Shown here piece by piece: positions 9,639 to 17,927 of a stretch of DNA of 36,523 nt. The DNA comes from a virus. The position numbers and the translations under genes were made by a program. The DNA is taken from IMG/VR virus record IMGVR_UViG_3300049043_000073, positions 1-36,523 of that record; one strand, 5' to 3'. Below the pieces are notes generated by a model. That model saw only the letters and a list, made by a program, of their open reading frames with translations, did not search any database and was not told where the DNA came from. Each line of letters starts with the position of its first letter. The stretch's first letter is position 1.

Positions 9639-10186
9639 TGGCACTCTGGATAGGACAAGAATACTTAAAAAGCAAATCAGTAATAAACGACAACGCTGAT
9701 TTTCAAATATTAAAACCTATAATACAAGCGGTTCAGGATTTATTTATTGAACCTATTTTAGGCACTAAACTTTACAAACAAATAGATACTCAGATTACAA
9801 ATAACACTTTAACAGCAGCCAATCAAACACTACTTAACGATTATATTCTTAAGTGTATGTTATGGTACGTAATGGCTGAAAGTTCTAAGGTATTTAAGTT
9901 TAGATATACTAACAAAGGAATAGTGGTTAAAACAGGCGAAAACTCCGAAGCTATAAGCACGGATGATTTGAAATTCATAGTTGATGATTGGAAAAACTAC
10001 GCTGAGGTATACGCTGAAAAAACTATAAACTATATCGTACAAAACGAAAGTAGCTATCCTGAATATTCTAACAATAACGGAGTGGATGAAATACTACCTA
10101 AGGGTAGTGGGTTTGATTCTCCATTTTATTTACCTGACCCATTTGTTAAGAACTGGAAGGATAGAAAAAACGCAGGAAACTTTTAA
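9638..10186 (+). CDS. Head-tail connector (neck) protein
   Basis: 182 residues from the ATG that overlaps the portal stop (TAATG). Its start 'MALWIGQEYLKSKSVINDNADFQILKPIIQAVQDLFIEPILGTKLY' is a form I recognise from connector proteins of Bacteroidota phages, which are helical adaptors fitting the portal ring (gp6/gp15-like). The rest is mostly helical with a Pro/Gly-rich C-terminus. The location right after the portal supports a neck role. Confidence 0.65.
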   Translation: MALWIGQEYLKSKSVINDNADFQILKPIIQAVQDLFIEPILGTKLYKQIDTQITNNTLTAANQTLLNDYILKCMLWYVMAESSKVFKFRYTNKGIVVKTGENSEAISTDDLKFIVDDWKNYAEVYAEKTINYIVQNESSYPEYSNNNGVDEILPKGSGFDSPFYLPDPFVKNWKDRKNAGNF

Positions 10187-10237
10187 TGAATAAAACGGAT
10201 AAAAAAATAATCGAGTATCTTTTAAAAACTAAATTGA

Positions 10238-10675
10238 GTGCTTACATTAAACCAGATAGTCAAGAAGTTAGAAACATTCGCAAACGACCACAAGCAGCTA
10301 AGCGGTAATTTTCTGTTTGGTCAGTTTTACGATTATGTGGCGGATAAGGCAGAGCAATATCCTGCTATGATTGTTTATTTACAGCCTAACCAATTATCTG
10401 AGAATACAGATACATATACTTTTCAAATTACAATTTGTGACCGTTTAAAAAAGGATGATACTAACGAAATCGAAGTACTAAGTGATACTAACTTAATTGC
10501 AAAAGATTTAATAACATACTTTAAGAACTCACCAACGGAACGAGATGTAATAATAAACACTTCAGTTACTTTGAATGACTTTTCAGATAGAGAAGATTCA
10601 GAAACTGCTGGATACTTTTTTGATATAACATTTAGACAAAATTTTGATTATAACTATTGCGACATACCACTATGA
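10238..10675 (+). CDS. Neck or tail-terminator protein
   Basis: 145 residues from a GTG start, with 'MLTLNQIVKKLETFANDHKQL' as a plausible N-terminal helix. The middle is beta-rich ('YPAMIVYLQPNQLSENTDTYTFQITICDRL'). A helix ('EVLSDTNLIAKDLITYF') and a last strand ('GYFFDITFRQNFDYNYCDIPL') follow. Helix-plus-sheet order and the place after the connector fit tail-terminator or head-closure proteins. The stop overlaps the next ATG (ATGA). The family assignment is inference. Confidence 0.55.
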   Translation: MLTLNQIVKKLETFANDHKQLSGNFLFGQFYDYVADKAEQYPAMIVYLQPNQLSENTDTYTFQITICDRLKKDDTNEIEVLSDTNLIAKDLITYFKNSPTERDVIINTSVTLNDFSDREDSETAGYFFDITFRQNFDYNYCDIPL

Positions 10676-11154
10676 TAACTAAAACAACTATAACACGTCC
10701 AAACGATACCACTGCATACGCTACCGGAGATGTAATAAATGCGAGTGGCTCAACAACTCCTATTTTATTGGATTTAGGAAAACTTACAAATAATTCATTT
10801 GTATTTCAAACACATTTAATAAGCTCAAACGCTTCAAGCACACCGAGTATTGATGTTTACTTTTTTAGTGCATCTTTTACTATTGCTGCTGATAACGCTG
10901 CTTTGGCTCCAAGTGCTGCTAACTTAGGTACTTATTTAGGTAAAATCAGTCACACCTCATGGACTGCATTTTCTAATGGTAAGATATCAAGTGCAAAAGC
11001 TGATGCTCCGATAGGACTTCAGGCCATAAGTCAGTACTCAGGTGGAACAACTTTAACAACTGATTCAGCTTATATTTACGCTGTATTAGTGGCTGCCGGA
11101 GCATACACACCAACTGCTAACGAACAAATCACTTTAAAAGTAGACGTTGATTAA
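10672..11154 (+). CDS. Virion protein, probable tail component
   Basis: 160 residues. I start at the ATG overlapping the upstream stop rather than the TTG 15 bases earlier. The sequence is rich in Thr, Ser and Ala with repeated short strands ('TRPNDTTAYATGDVINASG', 'NNSFVFQTHLISSNAS', 'SAYIYAVLVAAGAYTPTANEQITLKV'). This composition is typical of phage surface beta proteins. It stands before the repeated receptor-binding-type genes and overlaps the next gene by one base (TAATG). Exact role unknown. Confidence 0.5.
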   Translation: MITKTTITRPNDTTAYATGDVINASGSTTPILLDLGKLTNNSFVFQTHLISSNASSTPSIDVYFFSASFTIAADNAALAPSAANLGTYLGKISHTSWTAFSNGKISSAKADAPIGLQAISQYSGGTTLTTDSAYIYAVLVAAGAYTPTANEQITLKVDVD

Positions 11155-12287
11155 TGAGGTTACAGCCTGTTAATTTATTCGGTACTAAGAAACAATCGGG
11201 GATTGGGAATATATGGTTCTCAGTCCCTGAACTTATTGGATTAACTCCATTAACTGCTTCAAGTGCTTTTACAATTAACGGTGAGAACTTGCCACTAAAT
11301 GGTACGGTTCAGGTAACATGTTCAAATAATTTAGAAATAACGGATTTTTTAGCCGGATACCCTCCGACATGGAGTTCAAGTTTAACTATCCCCTATCAAG
11401 GTTATAACTTAGCGACTGCTCCCCAAGTAGGTTCTAAATGCTTTCAAGTTAGATTAAAGAATGTTCAATACGGTTACTATAACGAATCATTAACTTGTAC
11501 CGTAGGTGATGTTAGTTCGGTTTTAAACTGCTCAGGGTATAATCTTACTTTGGATTCCGATGCTTTGTCTTTTATAAACGGAGCTGGGATAACTAACTCA
11601 CAACAAATGAGTGCTATTGATTATTTAGTAGTCAATTTAAAAAGTGCTGGTATTTGGTCTAAATTAAAAGCATGTTATCCATTTGTGGGTGGAACGTCTG
11701 CAAGGCATTCATATAACCTTAAAAACGTAGCTCAGTATCAGTTATATTTTGGCGGTGGATGGACGCACGTAAACACTGGAATACGTGGTAACGGGGTTAA
11801 TACTTACGCTGATACAGGACTTTACGATATAACAATGGGTCAGAATAGTATTCATTATTCTTTGAATGCACGAAATACAGGAGCTAATCACTCAGGGTTT
11901 GATATGGGTGCTTATAAGATAGTTGACTTTCCATCTTATATGATTATAAGCTATGGAAACACTAACATAATAACACGACTTAATCAATACGTTGATGACA
12001 TCGCAGTGAATACAGATACTCACGGATTTTACACCATTTCACGTACAGGAGCTAATACTTCAGCAACTTTCAAGAATGGAACTAAAATAATCAACTCAAC
12101 TCAAGCAAGTGTAGTGCCTAATAATACATTTACAACTTATATAGGTGCTATTCATTATTCAGGTGGTTCGCTTTATTCAACTTATAAAGAATATAACTTT
12201 GCGAGTATTGGGGACGGGTTGACGGATACAGAATGTCAGGATTTAAACACAATAGTAATTAATTACAATAATATTTTATCACGATGA
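11154..12287 (+). CDS. Receptor-binding-type virion protein, one repeat domain
   Basis: 377 residues. Residues about 20-125 form an Ig-like beta region with several Cys. Residues about 135-377 form one copy of a roughly 240-residue domain that occurs twice more in the next gene. Shared marks are 'AGITNSQQMSAIDYLVVNLKSAGIWSKLKACYPFVGG', 'ARHSYNLKN', 'GGWTH', 'GNGVNTYADTG' and a closing 'ASIGDGLTDTECQDLNTIVINYNNILSR'. The middle of the domain looks like a concanavalin-type jelly roll. Such domains usually bind carbohydrate on the host surface. The gene overlaps the next by four bases. Confidence 0.6.
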   Translation: MRLQPVNLFGTKKQSGIGNIWFSVPELIGLTPLTASSAFTINGENLPLNGTVQVTCSNNLEITDFLAGYPPTWSSSLTIPYQGYNLATAPQVGSKCFQVRLKNVQYGYYNESLTCTVGDVSSVLNCSGYNLTLDSDALSFINGAGITNSQQMSAIDYLVVNLKSAGIWSKLKACYPFVGGTSARHSYNLKNVAQYQLYFGGGWTHVNTGIRGNGVNTYADTGLYDITMGQNSIHYSLNARNTGANHSGFDMGAYKIVDFPSYMIISYGNTNIITRLNQYVDDIAVNTDTHGFYTISRTGANTSATFKNGTKIINSTQASVVPNNTFTTYIGAIHYSGGSLYSTYKEYNFASIGDGLTDTECQDLNTIVINYNNILSR

Positions 12288-13819
12288 GAAAAACTTTAAA
12301 GGTTGTTGCATTTGGTGGTGGACCGGCGGACGCATTTATAAAAGCTGCAGGAATAACAAACAGCACACAACAAACAGCTATTAAAACATTGGTTAATGAT
12401 TTAAACGGTTACGGGTTATGGACTAAAATGTTAGGCATATATCCATTAGTGGGTGGTACTGCAAGTTCACATTCATGGAATTTAAAAGATACTACTAAGT
12501 TAAAAATAACTTGGGCAGGTGGGATGACCCATGATTCAACAGGAGTTACAGGTAACGGTGCTAATTCTTATGGTCAACCTGGTGCTATAAACGCTACAAA
12601 TACTCCACCATTAACAGCAACTAATTATGGTTTTTCAGCATATCAAAGAACTACAAGTGTAGAATATGGACAAACTCATGGTTTTGGGTATGCTAATGGT
12701 TATGTACATCATTCATACGGTGGTGGCACTACTCATTATTTTAGAGGTATAACCGCTTCACCTGATAATGCTACAAATGCAAATAGAGTAGGATTAATAC
12801 AAATGTATGGCGGTTCAGGCGTTGGTTCTGGTTTTATTAACGGAACTAAAATAGTTTCAGGTACTGGAGGTGTTTTGCCCAGCACGGGTTTAGGTACTTT
12901 TTTATGGTTTGCTGGTAATAATGGTGGTGGGTATTCAAATCGTAACTTCGCATTCTTTACAGTATCGGAATATTTAAATGATACCGAAGCTGCTAATCTT
13001 TATACCTCTATACAAAAATTTCAAACTACATTAAATAGATTTGTAGGTACTCCTATTTATCCTTCGTTTGATTCCGATGCTCAGTCCTTTATGACATCCG
13101 CAAGCATAACAGATAGCACACAACAAGCTGCTGTTAATTATTTAGTAACTGACTTAAAATCTAATAACCTTTGGACTAAGATGAAAGCGGTTTATCCGAT
13201 GGTTGGAGGTAATGCTACAAGTCACTCATATAATCTTAAAAACCCTTCACAGTTTCAAATAACTTGGAATGGTGGTTTAACACATAGTTCAAATGGAGTT
13301 TTACCAAATGGAACAACTGGATATGGAAACACTAATTTTAATCCAAGCTCTAATATAACAACAAACAGCGCACATCACTCATTCTATTTTAAAACAAATA
13401 GGTCAATATATCAAACTGCTGTACATGGAGCTTATCAGTCAAATCAATTAGATATGGCTCTTTATCCTTATGCGTTTAATATAGGATGGATAAATGATAT
13501 ATTTGACAATTCAACTTCAAGATTAACTATAAGTACTGGAGATTCAACTGGTTATGTAATAGGAACAAGAAGTTCATCAAGTAGTCATAAATTATTTAGA
13601 AATAACACACAAATAGCATCAACTACATCCGCAACAACTGGAACACCACCTAATGCCAATTATTTTATAGGTGCATTGAATTATTTAGGGTCTGCTAATT
13701 ATTTTGATAATAACCAAATAGCTATGGCTACAATAGGTGACGGACTTACTGATACAGACGCATCTAACTTATACACAATAATTCAAAACTACCAAACAAT
13801 TTTAAGCCGACAAGTATGA
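12284..13819 (+). CDS. Receptor-binding-type virion protein, two tandem repeat domains
   Basis: 511 residues made almost entirely of two copies of the domain seen at the end of the preceding gene. Copy one spans about residues 15-255 ('AAGITNSTQQTAIKTLVNDL', 'GLWTKMLGIYPLVGGTA'). Copy two spans about 262-511 ('SASITDSTQQAAVNYLVTDL', 'NLWTKMKAVYPMVGGNA'). Each copy begins with a short helix, then 'YP.VGG...SHS.NLK', 'ITW.GG.TH' and strand-rich sequence, and closes with a helix that includes 'NLYT'. The copies have diverged in the presumed ligand-facing loops, which suggests duplication followed by variation in host range. There is no signal peptide, as expected for a virion part. Confidence 0.6.
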   Translation: MRKTLKVVAFGGGPADAFIKAAGITNSTQQTAIKTLVNDLNGYGLWTKMLGIYPLVGGTASSHSWNLKDTTKLKITWAGGMTHDSTGVTGNGANSYGQPGAINATNTPPLTATNYGFSAYQRTTSVEYGQTHGFGYANGYVHHSYGGGTTHYFRGITASPDNATNANRVGLIQMYGGSGVGSGFINGTKIVSGTGGVLPSTGLGTFLWFAGNNGGGYSNRNFAFFTVSEYLNDTEAANLYTSIQKFQTTLNRFVGTPIYPSFDSDAQSFMTSASITDSTQQAAVNYLVTDLKSNNLWTKMKAVYPMVGGNATSHSYNLKNPSQFQITWNGGLTHSSNGVLPNGTTGYGNTNFNPSSNITTNSAHHSFYFKTNRSIYQTAVHGAYQSNQLDMALYPYAFNIGWINDIFDNSTSRLTISTGDSTGYVIGTRSSSSSHKLFRNNTQIASTTSATTGTPPNANYFIGALNYLGSANYFDNNQIAMATIGDGLTDTDASNLYTIIQNYQTILSRQV

Positions 13820-14052
13820 TAGTATATAAACTAAAATCACAAGACGTAGACAAGGTAAAGGGCGGACAATTCGCACCTGATTGCTACTTTAATCCCGTTC
13901 AAGATGTTGACGGAAACTGGATAATCTCAATAGAAGAGTTAGAAGGTATACAAAATCCTGACTTCATATTTTTAACTTTAAAAGAAGATGGGGAGTATAT
14001 TAATGTAACTCCGATAGAATATAAACCTGTACCACCACCTCCGATGCCATGA
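13816..14052 (+). CDS. Small protein after fibre genes, unknown function
   Basis: 78 residues, with ATGA overlaps at both ends. It has a folded-looking N-terminal part ('GGQFAPDCYFNPVQDVDGNWIISIEELEG') and ends in a Pro-rich tail ('EYKPVPPPPMP'). There is no membrane segment. Its location between receptor-binding genes and lysis genes is where small tail accessory or chaperone proteins are often found. I do not recognise the family. Confidence 0.55.
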   Translation: MIVYKLKSQDVDKVKGGQFAPDCYFNPVQDVDGNWIISIEELEGIQNPDFIFLTLKEDGEYINVTPIEYKPVPPPPMP

Positions 14053-14264
14053 AATTTAGCGACTTAAAATTCACAAGTGCTGATGTTGTTAAACTCGTTG
14101 GCTTCTTAGGTGTTATCGGAATGATGTGGGCTGACCTTAAAAGCTCATACGTTTCAATGCAAAAGGACGTTGAGTTTTTACAATATCAAATCAATGAGAT
14201 TAAAAAAGAAAATCCAAAGATAGCTGCTGTACTACCAAAATCAATAGAATTAGAACGTGAATAA
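14049..14264 (+). CDS. Small membrane protein, holin-like
   Basis: 71 residues with one predicted membrane segment at about 14-28 ('VVKLVGFLGVIGMMWADL'), then a charged helix ('MQKDVEFLQYQINEIKKENPK'). A single N-terminal transmembrane helix with a charged coiled C-terminus directly upstream of an endolysin fits a class III-type holin or lysis accessory protein. The start overlaps the upstream stop by four bases. The next gene overlaps by eight bases. Confidence 0.55.
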   Translation: MKFSDLKFTSADVVKLVGFLGVIGMMWADLKSSYVSMQKDVEFLQYQINEIKKENPKIAAVLPKSIELERE

Positions 14265-14514
14265 TTATTCTTTAATAGGTGTTTTAATAGCTTTAATCGG
14301 AGTCCTTAAAGGTAAAGAGGTATGGGAATATTTAAAGTCCCGTAATGACTCAAAAGGAAACAAAGACCTAATTAAACTATACGAAACACAATTAAATGAA
14401 TGTAAAGAGCGTTCCGATGAACTGATTAAAAAGAACGAAGCACTATCGGAAAGGTTACAAAAACACTTATTAAAATCTAAAGGAAATGGACTTAAGCAAA
14501 ATAAAAGAGATTAA
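14257..14514 (+). CDS. Small membrane protein with coiled coil, lysis region
   Basis: 85 residues from a GTG that overlaps the previous stop (GTGAATAA). A short hydrophobic N-terminus ('YSLIGVLIALIGVLKG') is followed by a strongly charged coiled coil. One N-terminal membrane anchor plus a coiled coil next to the endolysin fits an inner-membrane spanin-like subunit or a second holin. It overlaps the endolysin start by 29 bases. Confidence 0.5.
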   Translation: MNNYSLIGVLIALIGVLKGKEVWEYLKSRNDSKGNKDLIKLYETQLNECKERSDELIKKNEALSERLQKHLLKSKGNGLKQNKRD

Positions 14515-15019
14515 CTCTAAATTAAGAAAAGCACACTTTTTAAGTCAATGCGCTCATGAGTCAGGAAACTTTACTTTTTTAAGTGAGAATTTAAATTATT
14601 CAGCCGACGGACTTTTAAAGATATTCCCTAAGTACTTTGATAAAGCATTAGCGTTAAGCTACGCTCGTAACCCTCAAAAGATAGCTAATAGAGTATATGC
14701 TAATCGTATGGGTAACGGAGATGAATCGACTGGAGATGGATTTAAATTTAAAGGCAGAGGTTATATTCAATTAACTGGTAAATCCAACTATGCCGAGTTT
14801 TCTAAATATATTGGCGAAGATTGTTTAACAAATCCCGATTTAGTTTCGGTTAAATATCCATTAGAGTCAGCAGCGTTCTTTTTTACAAAGAATAAACTAT
14901 GGGCCATTTGTGATGAGGGGGATAGTGAGGATGTTATTAAAAAACTAACTAAACGAATCAACGGAGGTCTACACGGAATAGATGACCGAATAAAAAAATT
15001 TAAAAGTTATTATATATGA
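14486..15019 (+). CDS. Endolysin, GH19 (chitinase class I) family
   Basis: 177 residues, a compact single-domain GH19 enzyme that would cut the glycan strands of peptidoglycan at lysis. The family signature 'AHFLSQCAHESGNF' places the catalytic Glu at residue 25. 'NRMGNGDESTGDGFKFKGRGYIQLTGKSNY' supplies a second acidic residue (about Glu80) and the conserved GRGYIQLTG strand. There is no signal peptide, so export depends on a holin. The gene sits among holin-like and spanin-like genes and overlaps the next start. Confidence 0.92.
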   Translation: MDLSKIKEINSKLRKAHFLSQCAHESGNFTFLSENLNYSADGLLKIFPKYFDKALALSYARNPQKIANRVYANRMGNGDESTGDGFKFKGRGYIQLTGKSNYAEFSKYIGEDCLTNPDLVSVKYPLESAAFFFTKNKLWAICDEGDSEDVIKKLTKRINGGLHGIDDRIKKFKSYYI

Positions 15020-15240
15020 AAAAATTTTTAGTATCTTTGTTCCTCGATGAAGTAGGGAATGTATCGAGCAAGAGAGTGTGTGGCGTTCTTTGTATAATAT
15101 CGTTATGCGTCACAATGTTTGCCAACCAGTTTACTCCCGAACACATAAAGCCTTCCGATACCTTAGTTGATACCGTTGGATTGTTAGCCTTTGGATGTTT
15201 AGGTTTAACAAGTGTAGATAAGTATACTAAAAAAGATTAG
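15016..15240 (+). CDS. Holin-like membrane protein
   Basis: 74 residues overlapping the endolysin stop (ATGA). Two predicted membrane segments are visible: about 20-36 ('RVCGVLCIISLCVTMFA') and about 50-64 ('LVDTVGLLAFGCLGLTSV'). They are separated by a short polar loop, with a Lys-rich C-terminus. Two-helix proteins of this size next to endolysins commonly act as class II holins. It ends just before a strong terminator. Confidence 0.65.
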   Translation: MKKFLVSLFLDEVGNVSSKRVCGVLCIISLCVTMFANQFTPEHIKPSDTLVDTVGLLAFGCLGLTSVDKYTKKD

Positions 15241-15262
15241 GTCATGCCCCGTAAGGCAGCCT

Positions 15263-15302
15263 CCCCCCAAGTAATGATGTGTGATGTGGGGGGTTCTTTT
15301 TT
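15263..15302 (+). terminator. Rho-independent terminator after lysis genes
   Basis: CCCCCC at 15263-15268 pairs with GGGGGG at 15288-15293 across a 19-base loop, followed by TTCTTTTTT. This closes the long late transcript of head, fibre and lysis genes. Confidence 0.75.
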
Positions 15303-15348
15303 GGTTTCTAATCTTAAGAATGCAGGACTTAAGTAATGAAACCTTAAA

Positions 15349-15362
15349 GCCCCTTCGGGGGC
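15349..15362 (+). terminator. UUCG-tetraloop hairpin
   Basis: GCCCC and GGGGC pair around the extra-stable tetraloop TTCG. The stem ends seven bases before the ATG at 15370, with ATTATTT between. It could be a second, weaker terminator or a structure that limits translation of the next gene. Confidence 0.55.
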
Positions 15363-15369
15363 ATTATTT

Positions 15370-15894
15370 ATGAAATACATAAGAGAAATAATAATATTAG
15401 GACTTTTAATAGTTATATTCTTATTGGTCCGATGTCAGGATAAAACTATCGAGTATAAAAGTATAGTAACACCAGTTGAAAAAACTATCTATAAAAAAGG
15501 TAAAAATATACATCATGTAAAAGTTAAATCTAAATTTATACATGATACTATCAAATTAACTAAATTAGATACCATTAGAATTGTTGAAGCTTATAATTCA
15601 ATGAATGTCTATAAAGATACTTTGAACTTTGATTCATTAGGATACGTGAGCATAACGGATACCATTTATAAGAACGAATTATGGTCAAGGTCTGTAAAAT
15701 CAAAGATTAACAAATTTGAAACTATTAAAATATTGAATCCTAATAAGTTTTTTATTGGGTTTGATTTGTGGATGAACTATATAGGCACCTCAGCAATTTT
15801 AACTTTGCCTAAGTATAGTATAAGAGCCGGAGTTGGTTACAACGGACATTTTAATTTTAATTTAGGTTTATACTATAAAATATGGTCGAAATAG
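15370..15894 (+). CDS. Membrane-anchored protein, spanin-like
   Basis: 174 residues. A hydrophobic N-terminal segment (about 5-20, 'REIIILGLLIVIFLLV') is followed by Cys22. The residue before the Cys is Arg, so this is not a good lipobox. A long, charged, periplasmic-type region with repeated 'DTI' motifs comes next. The C-terminus is Gly/aromatic strands ('YSIRAGVGYNGHFNFNLGLYY'). An inner-membrane anchor plus extended periplasmic part after the lysis genes fits an i-spanin or unimolecular spanin in a Gram-negative host. The strand-rich C-terminus could contact the outer membrane. It overlaps the next gene by 13 bases. Confidence 0.5.
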   Translation: MKYIREIIILGLLIVIFLLVRCQDKTIEYKSIVTPVEKTIYKKGKNIHHVKVKSKFIHDTIKLTKLDTIRIVEAYNSMNVYKDTLNFDSLGYVSITDTIYKNELWSRSVKSKINKFETIKILNPNKFFIGFDLWMNYIGTSAILTLPKYSIRAGVGYNGHFNFNLGLYYKIWSK

Positions 15895-16853
15895 TTAAAA
15901 AATATCTAAAACGGTTTCCTGATTTACCAAGCTTAACAATAGCTAAAAAGATTTACAAAGAACATCCCGAATTTATAAGCATTGAAAATATAAGAGGTAA
16001 AATCCGTAAACTACGAGGTCAGAGCGGACAAGATTCAAGGAAACGTAAAGACAAAACCTTTTTTAAACCCGAAGGCTCACGCAATCCATTTAAGTTACCT
16101 GAGTCACACGCTGATATTTATGAAGCATTCAGTATTAACCAAAGTAAAATACTTATATTATCGGATTTACATTTCCCTTATCAACATAATGATGCAATTA
16201 CCCTGGCTTTAGAGTATGGGTTACAAAAAGAAGTTAATTGTATATTAATCAATGGGGATTTAATCGATTTTGCTACCATCTCACGACACGAAAAGAACTG
16301 GAGGGATAGAAGTGTATTTGAAGAGTTTGAGTCCGTTAAAACGTTCTTAAAAACGCTTAGAGATACATTCCCTGATGCTAAGATAGTTTATAAATTAGGT
16401 AATCATGATGAACGCTTTGAAAAGTACTTATTCTTAAAAGCTCCTGAAATTTTTGATTGCGTTGAGTTTAAATTAGAAATACTTTTAAAGTTAGGGGAAT
16501 TAAGAATTGATATTGTTAAAGACAAACTGCCTATTCACATAGGTAAGTTAACAGTCCTTCATGGTCATGAGCTTGTTGGTGGTTCCGGCGGAGTCAACCC
16601 TGCTCGTGGTGCTTTTGTTAAAACATTATCTAATATCTTAATAGGTCACTTTCATAAAACCTCAAACCACGTAGAATCAACCATGCACGGTGATGTTATT
16701 TCTGTACATTCTCAAGGGTGTTTATGCGGAATGAATCCTTTATACATGCCTATTAACAAATGGAATTTAGGCTTCAGTTATGTAGAACACGAAATAAAAA
16801 CAGGGCAATTCATTATTCATAATCTTAAAATAATTAACGGTAAAGTATATTAA
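15882..16853 (+). CDS. Calcineurin-like metallophosphoesterase with N-terminal extension
   Basis: 323 residues. From residue 90 on it shows all metal-binding blocks of the family: 'ILSDLHFP' (Asp95, His97), 'INGDLIDF' (Asp126), 'LGNHDERFE' (Asn174, His175), 'LHGHELV' and 'IGHFHKTS'. It should hydrolyse phosphodiester or phosphomonoester bonds with two metal ions. The substrate could be nucleotides or nucleic acid. The first 80 residues are basic and helical ('IAKKIYKEHPEFISIENIRGKIRKLRG') and resemble a small helix-turn-helix, hinting at DNA binding. It lies at the end of the plus-strand block, after the lysis genes. Confidence 0.85.
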   Translation: MVEIVKKYLKRFPDLPSLTIAKKIYKEHPEFISIENIRGKIRKLRGQSGQDSRKRKDKTFFKPEGSRNPFKLPESHADIYEAFSINQSKILILSDLHFPYQHNDAITLALEYGLQKEVNCILINGDLIDFATISRHEKNWRDRSVFEEFESVKTFLKTLRDTFPDAKIVYKLGNHDERFEKYLFLKAPEIFDCVEFKLEILLKLGELRIDIVKDKLPIHIGKLTVLHGHELVGGSGGVNPARGAFVKTLSNILIGHFHKTSNHVESTMHGDVISVHSQGCLCGMNPLYMPINKWNLGFSYVEHEIKTGQFIIHNLKIINGKVY

Positions 16854-17197
16854 TGGACTTACATTGGTTAAAGTTAGATGTTATATTCCCCATTCAAAGT
16901 GGGTTAGATAACGAGGAGATGTCCGAAATAGACACTATTAGATTAAGGTCTGAAGGTATCGAAGATGGATTTGAAACTGGAACAGCATATTGTAATATCG
17001 GACATGACCCAATAGTACAAATCAATCCACGTTGTTTTATTCCAAAGGGCAGACAAAACCGTAAATATTACTCAGAGATTGTATTTCAATCAGGAACAAT
17101 TATCTACGGTATTGGTAAGCCTGACCTTATTTATTCTAAACTTAGTGAGTACGCTGCCCAGTTCGATACTCAGCCGGATAAAGAAACATCCGTGTAA
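16853..17197 (+). CDS. Hypothetical protein at end of plus-strand block
   Basis: 114 residues, starting on the last base of the previous stop (TAATG). The sequence is mixed strand and helix with a central 'GTAYCNIGHDPIVQINPRCFIPKGRQNRKYYSEIVFQSG'. There is no signal or membrane segment. Its last 56 bases overlap the convergent minus-strand gene, so the two transcription blocks collide here without an evident terminator. Function not recognised. Confidence 0.6.
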   Translation: MDLHWLKLDVIFPIQSGLDNEEMSEIDTIRLRSEGIEDGFETGTAYCNIGHDPIVQINPRCFIPKGRQNRKYYSEIVFQSGTIIYGIGKPDLIYSKLSEYAAQFDTQPDKETSV

Positions 17198-17462
17198 GTA
17201 ACTTCATATCAGCCATTTTAGTTTTATACTCAAAGTCACTTAAAGTACCACAAATTAAGTCATTCTCCATTTTAGCGATGTGCCTTAATAAGTCCTTCTT
17301 TTGTTCCTTTAATCCTTGGTAGTTTCCTAAGCTGAATCCGTTACGCTTAGCTATGTTAACTATTAAATAAGTATGCTCCATTATTAAGCGTTCCGATTCT
17401 TTATAGTCCTTACCTGAAAGTTCATTTAACCTTTCTGCTATTTTTATTGATTTGTCGTTCAT
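17142..17462 (-). CDS. Hypothetical helical early protein
   Basis: 106 residues, nearly all helix, charged ('IAERLNELSGKDYKESERLIMEH', 'GLKEQKKDLLRHIAKMENDLICG'). It is the last gene of the minus-strand early block. It overlaps the upstream minus gene by 41 bases and the convergent plus gene by 56. Function unknown. Confidence 0.6.
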   Translation of the reverse strand: MNDKSIKIAERLNELSGKDYKESERLIMEHTYLIVNIAKRNGFSLGNYQGLKEQKKDLLRHIAKMENDLICGTLSDFEYKTKMADMKLLTRMFLYPAEYRTGQRTH

Positions 17463-17748
17463 GTTGTAATTGGTCTAATAATACAGCGTAGTTAGCAAGG
17501 TCAAGGATGCTATCCGATATTGACTCGTTGTTTACTTTGTTAGTATGCAATAACACACCAAGCCTTGCTACCTTCGTTGCGATTAAGTTTAAACAGTTTA
17601 ATTGTCCCGATGTCCCAGTAATTGCGCCAGCCAGTTTAAAGTTACTAAGACGGTCAGTTCCAGCGTAATCAAAACCTTTCTTAAGCATCGTTTCAGCCAT
17701 TTTTTTAGTGAACTCAGCAAAGTGTTTTTTTTGTTCATCGAGTGTCAT
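17422..17748 (-). CDS. DUF1599-like (nucleotide-modification-associated) protein
   Basis: 108 residues. The N-terminal block 'KKGFDYAGTDRLSNFKLAGAITG' followed by 'ISDSILDLANYAVLLDQL' matches what I know of the DUF1599/Nmad1 group. That group is helical, related to MazG-like proteins, and predicted to work near nucleotide or base-modification steps. An enzymatic role is not shown by the sequence alone. It overlaps both neighbours slightly, so it is translated as part of the early operon. Confidence 0.6.
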   Translation of the reverse strand: MTLDEQKKHFAEFTKKMAETMLKKGFDYAGTDRLSNFKLAGAITGTSGQLNCLNLIATKVARLGVLLHTNKVNNESISDSILDLANYAVLLDQLQHERQINKNSRKVK

Positions 17749-17927
17749 TTTATACGAGTTATGCGTACACCAATATCCATTTTTTCTGTCTTAAACTTTT
17801 TTTCAGGTGCCTTACGTTTAACAAACATACACACTGCTGCACTCATTTTTAATTGAGTTTCATTAACCATTAATTGGTCCCCGACATTTAAAGAATTAAA
17901 GTCGTACTTTGTTTTTCTGCCTTTCAT
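17745..17927 (-). CDS. Small basic early protein
   Basis: 60 residues, rich in Lys/Arg ('KRKAPEKKFKTEKMDIGVRITRIK'), with a 'FNSLNVGDQLMVNE' start resembling a short beta-barrel or SH3-like fold. It overlaps the upstream lipoprotein stop (ATGA) and the next start. It may bind nucleic acid, judging only from charge. Confidence 0.5.
   Translation of the reverse strand: MKGRKTKYDFNSLNVGDQLMVNETQLKMSAAVCMFVKRKAPEKKFKTEKMDIGVRITRIK

Noticed and set aside
10186-10308. 40-codon frame (MNKTDKKIIEYLLKTKLSAY...) coupled by TAATG to the connector gene
   Set aside because: Over half overlaps the better-supported gene starting at GTG 10238 in another frame. The coupling is suggestive but insufficient.
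15020-15060. Promoter match TATCTTTG inside the holin-like gene
   Set aside because: No TTTG at the required distance upstream, and it lies in conserved coding sequence.
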